Positions 5,493 to 8,247 of a DNA stretch of 8,247 nucleotides are shown in pieces. The stretch covers positions 1 through 8,247 of the forward strand of contig UQMW01000067.1 in NCBI GenBank assembly GCA_900542275.1, read 5' to 3'. Source of the DNA: an uncultured Collinsella sp. GTDB lineage: Bacteria; Actinomycetota; Coriobacteriia; Coriobacteriales; Coriobacteriaceae. The notes below the pieces were generated by a model. The model had not been told where the DNA came from, ran no database searches, and saw nothing but the letters and a program-made list of their open reading frames with translations. The position numbers and the translations under genes are program-made. Each line of letters starts with the position of its first letter. Position 1 is the stretch's first letter.

Positions 5493-7887
5493 CAGCACGC
5501 TCAAGAATGTGGCGTTCTACGCCGCCTGCTTCACGTTTTCCATCGCATTTTTTGTCGCACTTGCAGAGGCGGGGCATGTCTACCCCTTTGGCGACAACTC
5601 GTTTCTCACCAACGATCTCAAATACCAATACATCGACTTCTTCGCGTGGTTTCGCCGCGTCCTTTTAGGCGAGGCAAACCTTCGCTATTCCTTCTCACAG
5701 GGCCTCGGTATGAACACATGGGGGCTCTATAGCTACTACCTCGCCAGCCCCTTCAACCTGCTCTGCGTGCTGTTTCCCGCAGACAAGCTGACGCTCTTCG
5801 TGTTTGTTATCTCCGCGCTCAAACTGGGCTGCATCCACATCAGCAGCGCTTGGTATGTGCAAAAGCGCTTTGACCTTTCCAAGCCCGCCGCATTCTTGCT
5901 ATCCCTCTCGTTCACGTTTTGCAGCTGGACCATCAGCAACCTGCGCAACCCACTCTGGATTGATTGCCTGATCCTGCTGCCCATCTGCGCCTACGGATGC
6001 CACGAGCTCATCCGCAAGCAGCGCATGATCCGCCTCGTCATCACAACGGCGCTCAATGTCATGTTCTGCTGGTATACGGCCTACATCAGCATCCTGTTCC
6101 TCTGCATCTTCGTATTGGTCGAATTTGTCGATTATGTTGCAGAAGAAGGTTTTAGCTGGAAGCTCATGCTCGATCGGGCCCTGCGATTCGCAGGCGCCAT
6201 CGTGCCCGGGCTACTTCTGTCCGCTTGGACCTTTTTGCCGACCATCCTTGCCATGTCCAAGGGCGGCCCCGTCCTAGCCCTCGGGCCGCTGCTTAAAACC
6301 AGCCTCAAATCGCTCATCAGGGGCTTTCTCCCTGGCATGTGGGTGAACAACGATAGTACACCGCAGTTCTATTGCGGCGTCATCATGATGCTGCTCGCGG
6401 TGAGCCTGCTGTTTAACCGCACGGTTTCGATCAAGACACGCATCGCAACGCTCGTCGTCACGATAATCCTGGTCGCCAGCTCCGTTTTGAGCCCGCTCGA
6501 GTACATCTGGTGCGGCATGCGCGTGCCCAACGGATTCTATTCGCGCACGACTTTCTTGCTGAGCTTCTTTGCGCTGTGGGCAGCGGGCTATTCGTTGCAG
6601 GTGTTCGAGGGCCAGCCCAAATTTCGTCATGCCTATCGACCAGCCGTCGTATTACCAATCCTGACAATCACCGCAATTGAGTTGTTTATCAACGCCCATG
6701 TGATGTGGAACCAACTGTACGCAGGCTATTCCGAAGAAGCCAACAGCACCTATGTCGCCACCGCAACCAACACGATCACAGCCATTCAAGACCAGGATTC
6801 TGCGTCATTCTACCGCATCGATCGAACGACCACGCGTGCCGATAGCGCCGCCCTCAACGAAGGCCTAGCGCTTGGGTACAACCAGTTGTCTTCGTATTCG
6901 TCTGCTAACAACCCGCAGGCCATCGCACTGCTCAACTCCCTTGGATACAGCAGCGTCGGCGAATTCTCGACCCGTTATGCCGAGCCCATTCTCGCCGTCG
7001 ATGCCCTATTGGGAGTTAAGTACGCCATTCCTGAAAACGCGCCTGCAGGATACGTTTCGGCCAAGACGAATCAGGCCGACTCCACAAGCTCGGTGTACGA
7101 GAACCCCTATGCGCTCAGCATTGGCGTCGCAGCCTCAAGCGATATCCAAAACAGCACGCTGAAGAGCGAGAACCCCTTCGAAAAGCAGAACGACCTCTAC
7201 AGCAAAATCCTAGGCCGCAAGGTCGAGCTCTATACCAAGATCGAGGCCGCGAGCACGGAGAATAGCGATAGCTTAAAGCAATGGAGCGTTACTCTTCCGG
7301 CAAGCTCCATCGGGTATCTCTACATCAACAAAGATGCGACCGCCGGCAGTTATTGGCCCGTCGCCCTTACCATCGACCAGCGAGCAATCGAAAACGAGGC
7401 CTGGAGATTCGACAATAATATCCGCCAGATTGCGGATGCATCGGACACCCCGAGCCAGCATACGGTGTCAATCGGAGTCGCAGAGGGCTATACAAACATG
7501 CCCCAAGACAATGAGCCGGTCTTTTACGCCCTCAATCTGGATGTTTTCGAGCAGATTATTAACGAGCTTAAGGCGAGCGAGTTTATTACGACGGTTTTTG
7601 AGGACGGAAGGATCGAAGGCGAGTATACCGCCAAGGATGACGGCAACCTGCTGTTGAGCGTTCCGTACGATGAGGGCTGGAACGTAACGGTAAACGGAAC
7701 CGCCGCAGAACTAACGCCCGCCGCCGATAAGGGCTTGTCGTCCCTGAACATGCAGAAAGGCGCGAATAAGATCGTGATGACCTACAAGACTCCGGGCGCC
7801 CTTGCGGGGCTTGCAGTGAGTCTGGCGACCGCCGCCGCCCTTGTTGCAGCGGGTCTATACGCCAGGCATAAGAAAAGCCGCCGTTAA
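5476..7887 (+). CDS. YfhO-family membrane protein, probable extracytoplasmic (GT-C-like) glycosyltransferase
   Basis: YfhO proteins are large polytopic membrane proteins implicated in adding sugars from undecaprenyl phosphate to lipoteichoic acid or similar polymers outside the cell. The 803-residue product has an N-terminal membrane segment (12-32) followed by an outer loop with NDLKYQYIDFF (46-56), whose Asp47 sits where GT-C enzymes place a catalytic acid. SQGLGMNTWGLYSYYLASP (74-92) and roughly ten further hydrophobic segments run to about residue 405. A long soluble extracellular part follows (about 415-770), ending with PYDEGWNVTVNG and KGANKIVMTY, the conserved YfhO C-terminal pattern. 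One last membrane segment is followed by a basic RHKKSRR tail. The ATG at 5476 has GAGGA upstream within the previous gene and overlaps it by 17 bases. Length and order fit the family. The acceptor polymer and sugar are inferred from context only. Confidence 0.9.
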   Translation: MTRPNNSTLKNVAFYAACFTFSIAFFVALAEAGHVYPFGDNSFLTNDLKYQYIDFFAWFRRVLLGEANLRYSFSQGLGMNTWGLYSYYLASPFNLLCVLFPADKLTLFVFVISALKLGCIHISSAWYVQKRFDLSKPAAFLLSLSFTFCSWTISNLRNPLWIDCLILLPICAYGCHELIRKQRMIRLVITTALNVMFCWYTAYISILFLCIFVLVEFVDYVAEEGFSWKLMLDRALRFAGAIVPGLLLSAWTFLPTILAMSKGGPVLALGPLLKTSLKSLIRGFLPGMWVNNDSTPQFYCGVIMMLLAVSLLFNRTVSIKTRIATLVVTIILVASSVLSPLEYIWCGMRVPNGFYSRTTFLLSFFALWAAGYSLQVFEGQPKFRHAYRPAVVLPILTITAIELFINAHVMWNQLYAGYSEEANSTYVATATNTITAIQDQDSASFYRIDRTTTRADSAALNEGLALGYNQLSSYSSANNPQAIALLNSLGYSSVGEFSTRYAEPILAVDALLGVKYAIPENAPAGYVSAKTNQADSTSSVYENPYALSIGVAASSDIQNSTLKSENPFEKQNDLYSKILGRKVELYTKIEAASTENSDSLKQWSVTLPASSIGYLYINKDATAGSYWPVALTIDQRAIENEAWRFDNNIRQIADASDTPSQHTVSIGVAEGYTNMPQDNEPVFYALNLDVFEQIINELKASEFITTVFEDGRIEGEYTAKDDGNLLLSVPYDEGWNVTVNGTAAELTPAADKGLSSLNMQKGANKIVMTYKTPGALAGLAVSLATAAALVAAGLYARHKKSRR

Positions 7888-7903
7888 CAAGCGGCGGCTT
7901 TTT
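7873..7903. terminator. Strong terminator shared by convergent YfhO and rmlD genes
   Basis: AAAAGCCGCCG (7873-7883) and CGGCGGCTTTT (7892-7902) form a perfect 11-bp stem with an 8-base loop, followed by T residues to 7903. The YfhO stop codon TAA lies in the loop (7885-7887), so the stem's left arm is coding sequence. On the minus strand the same stem ends in four T residues, and it lies 22 bases past the rmlD stop, so it can serve both directions. Confidence 0.9.
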
Positions 7904-7924
7904 CTCTCGAAAAGTTAATAACGG

Positions 7925-8247
7925 CTAGAGCGTCTTGAGGTACTCCCCCAGCTCTTCCTCCCAGTCGAGCATGTGGAAGCCTGCAGCCTCGAGCTTGGAC
8001 AGGTCGAGCGCCGAGTGGACCGGGCGCGGGGCGACGGGACCGGCGGCGTTCGCGTAGTAGTCGGCGGTCGAAACCGGCACGACCCTCTCGCCGTTGCCGT
8101 TGGCGGCCTCGAAGACGGCGCGGGCGATGTCCGCCCAGCTCTTCACGGCACCGGAGCCGGTGCAGTCGTAGGTGCCGTAGGGCGCGTGCGTGCCCAGCAC
8201 GTGGAAGATGGCCTCGGCCATGTCGCGCGTGAAGGTCAGGCGGCCCA
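7925..8247 (-). CDS. rmlD: dTDP-4-dehydrorhamnose reductase, C-terminal part (partial at window edge)
   Basis: RmlD reduces dTDP-4-keto-L-rhamnose with NAD(P)H to dTDP-L-rhamnose, the activated rhamnose for cell-surface glycans, in the cytoplasm. The 107 visible codons are the C-terminal substrate-binding end of the short-chain-dehydrogenase-like fold. GRLTFTRDMAEAI continues without interruption to the window edge, so the ATG at 8221 is internal and the true start lies outside. YDCTGSGAVKSWADIARAVF matches the usual region before the final helices, and RPVHSALDLSKLEAAGF followed by WEEELGEYL is the typical RmlD ending. The gene converges on the YfhO gene across a shared terminator and so belongs to a separate transcript. 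In some relatives RmlD is fused to RmlC, which cannot be judged from this piece. It supports a rhamnose-containing polymer in this locus. Confidence 0.87.
   Translation of the reverse strand, partial: GRLTFTRDMAEAIFHVLGTHAPYGTYDCTGSGAVKSWADIARAVFEAANGNGERVVPVSTADYYANAAGPVAPRPVHSALDLSKLEAAGFHMLDWEEELGEYLKTL

Noticed and set aside
1..8247. CRISPR array, defence island, riboswitch or prophage attachment site
   Set aside because: I see no regularly spaced repeats, no nuclease or defence-type proteins, no known riboswitch aptamer pattern, and no duplicated tRNA end near the tRNA-Arg gene within the window.

Overview
The window looks like a moderately GC-rich Gram-positive chromosome, most likely an intestinal actinobacterium of the Coriobacteriia (Collinsella-like). 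That is an inference from base composition, GTG starts behind strong AAGGAG ribosome binding sites, and the character of the wall-glycan genes. No 16S rRNA or other marker gene is present to fix the taxon.

Layout from left to right. Positions 1-546 are the end of an IS3-family (IS150-like) insertion sequence on the minus strand. It carries its orfA, a perfect 13-bp hairpin over the orfA ribosome binding site, and an A7 slippery run near the end of orfA. Positions 569-1554 (minus) are a membrane O-acyltransferase gene broken by a one-base frameshift near 861-870. Positions 1588-1706 hold a tRNA-Arg(TCT) with its terminator (minus). Positions 1761-3385 (minus) are a two-gene ABC-2 exporter of the TagGH/Wzm-Wzt type, permease first and then ATPase. 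After a roughly 160-bp divergent intergenic region with a perfect 11-bp palindrome over a promoter -10, positions 3546-7887 (plus) are a tight three-gene operon: two membrane-anchored GT2 glycosyltransferases of the polyprenyl-phosphate-sugar synthase type and a large YfhO-family (GT-C-like) membrane protein. A strong terminator shared by convergent genes follows. The window ends inside the 3' part of a dTDP-4-dehydrorhamnose reductase gene (rmlD, minus).

Read together, this is a cell-surface glycopolymer locus. The ABC exporter would move an undecaprenyl-linked polymer (teichoic-acid-like or rhamnose-containing) across the membrane. The two GT2 enzymes would charge polyprenyl phosphate with sugars. 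The YfhO protein would use such a lipid-linked sugar to decorate a polymer on the outer face, as in the CsbB/GtcA/YfhO scheme of Bacillus and Listeria lipoteichoic acid. RmlD supplies dTDP-rhamnose, and the broken acyltransferase would have O-acetylated a surface sugar. No GtrA/GtcA-type flippase is visible in the window. Most of this is recognisable biology. The less ordinary points are the operator-like palindrome, the paired GT2 genes feeding one YfhO gene, the frameshifted acyltransferase beside an insertion sequence, and the IS hairpin placed to block read-through expression of the transposase.
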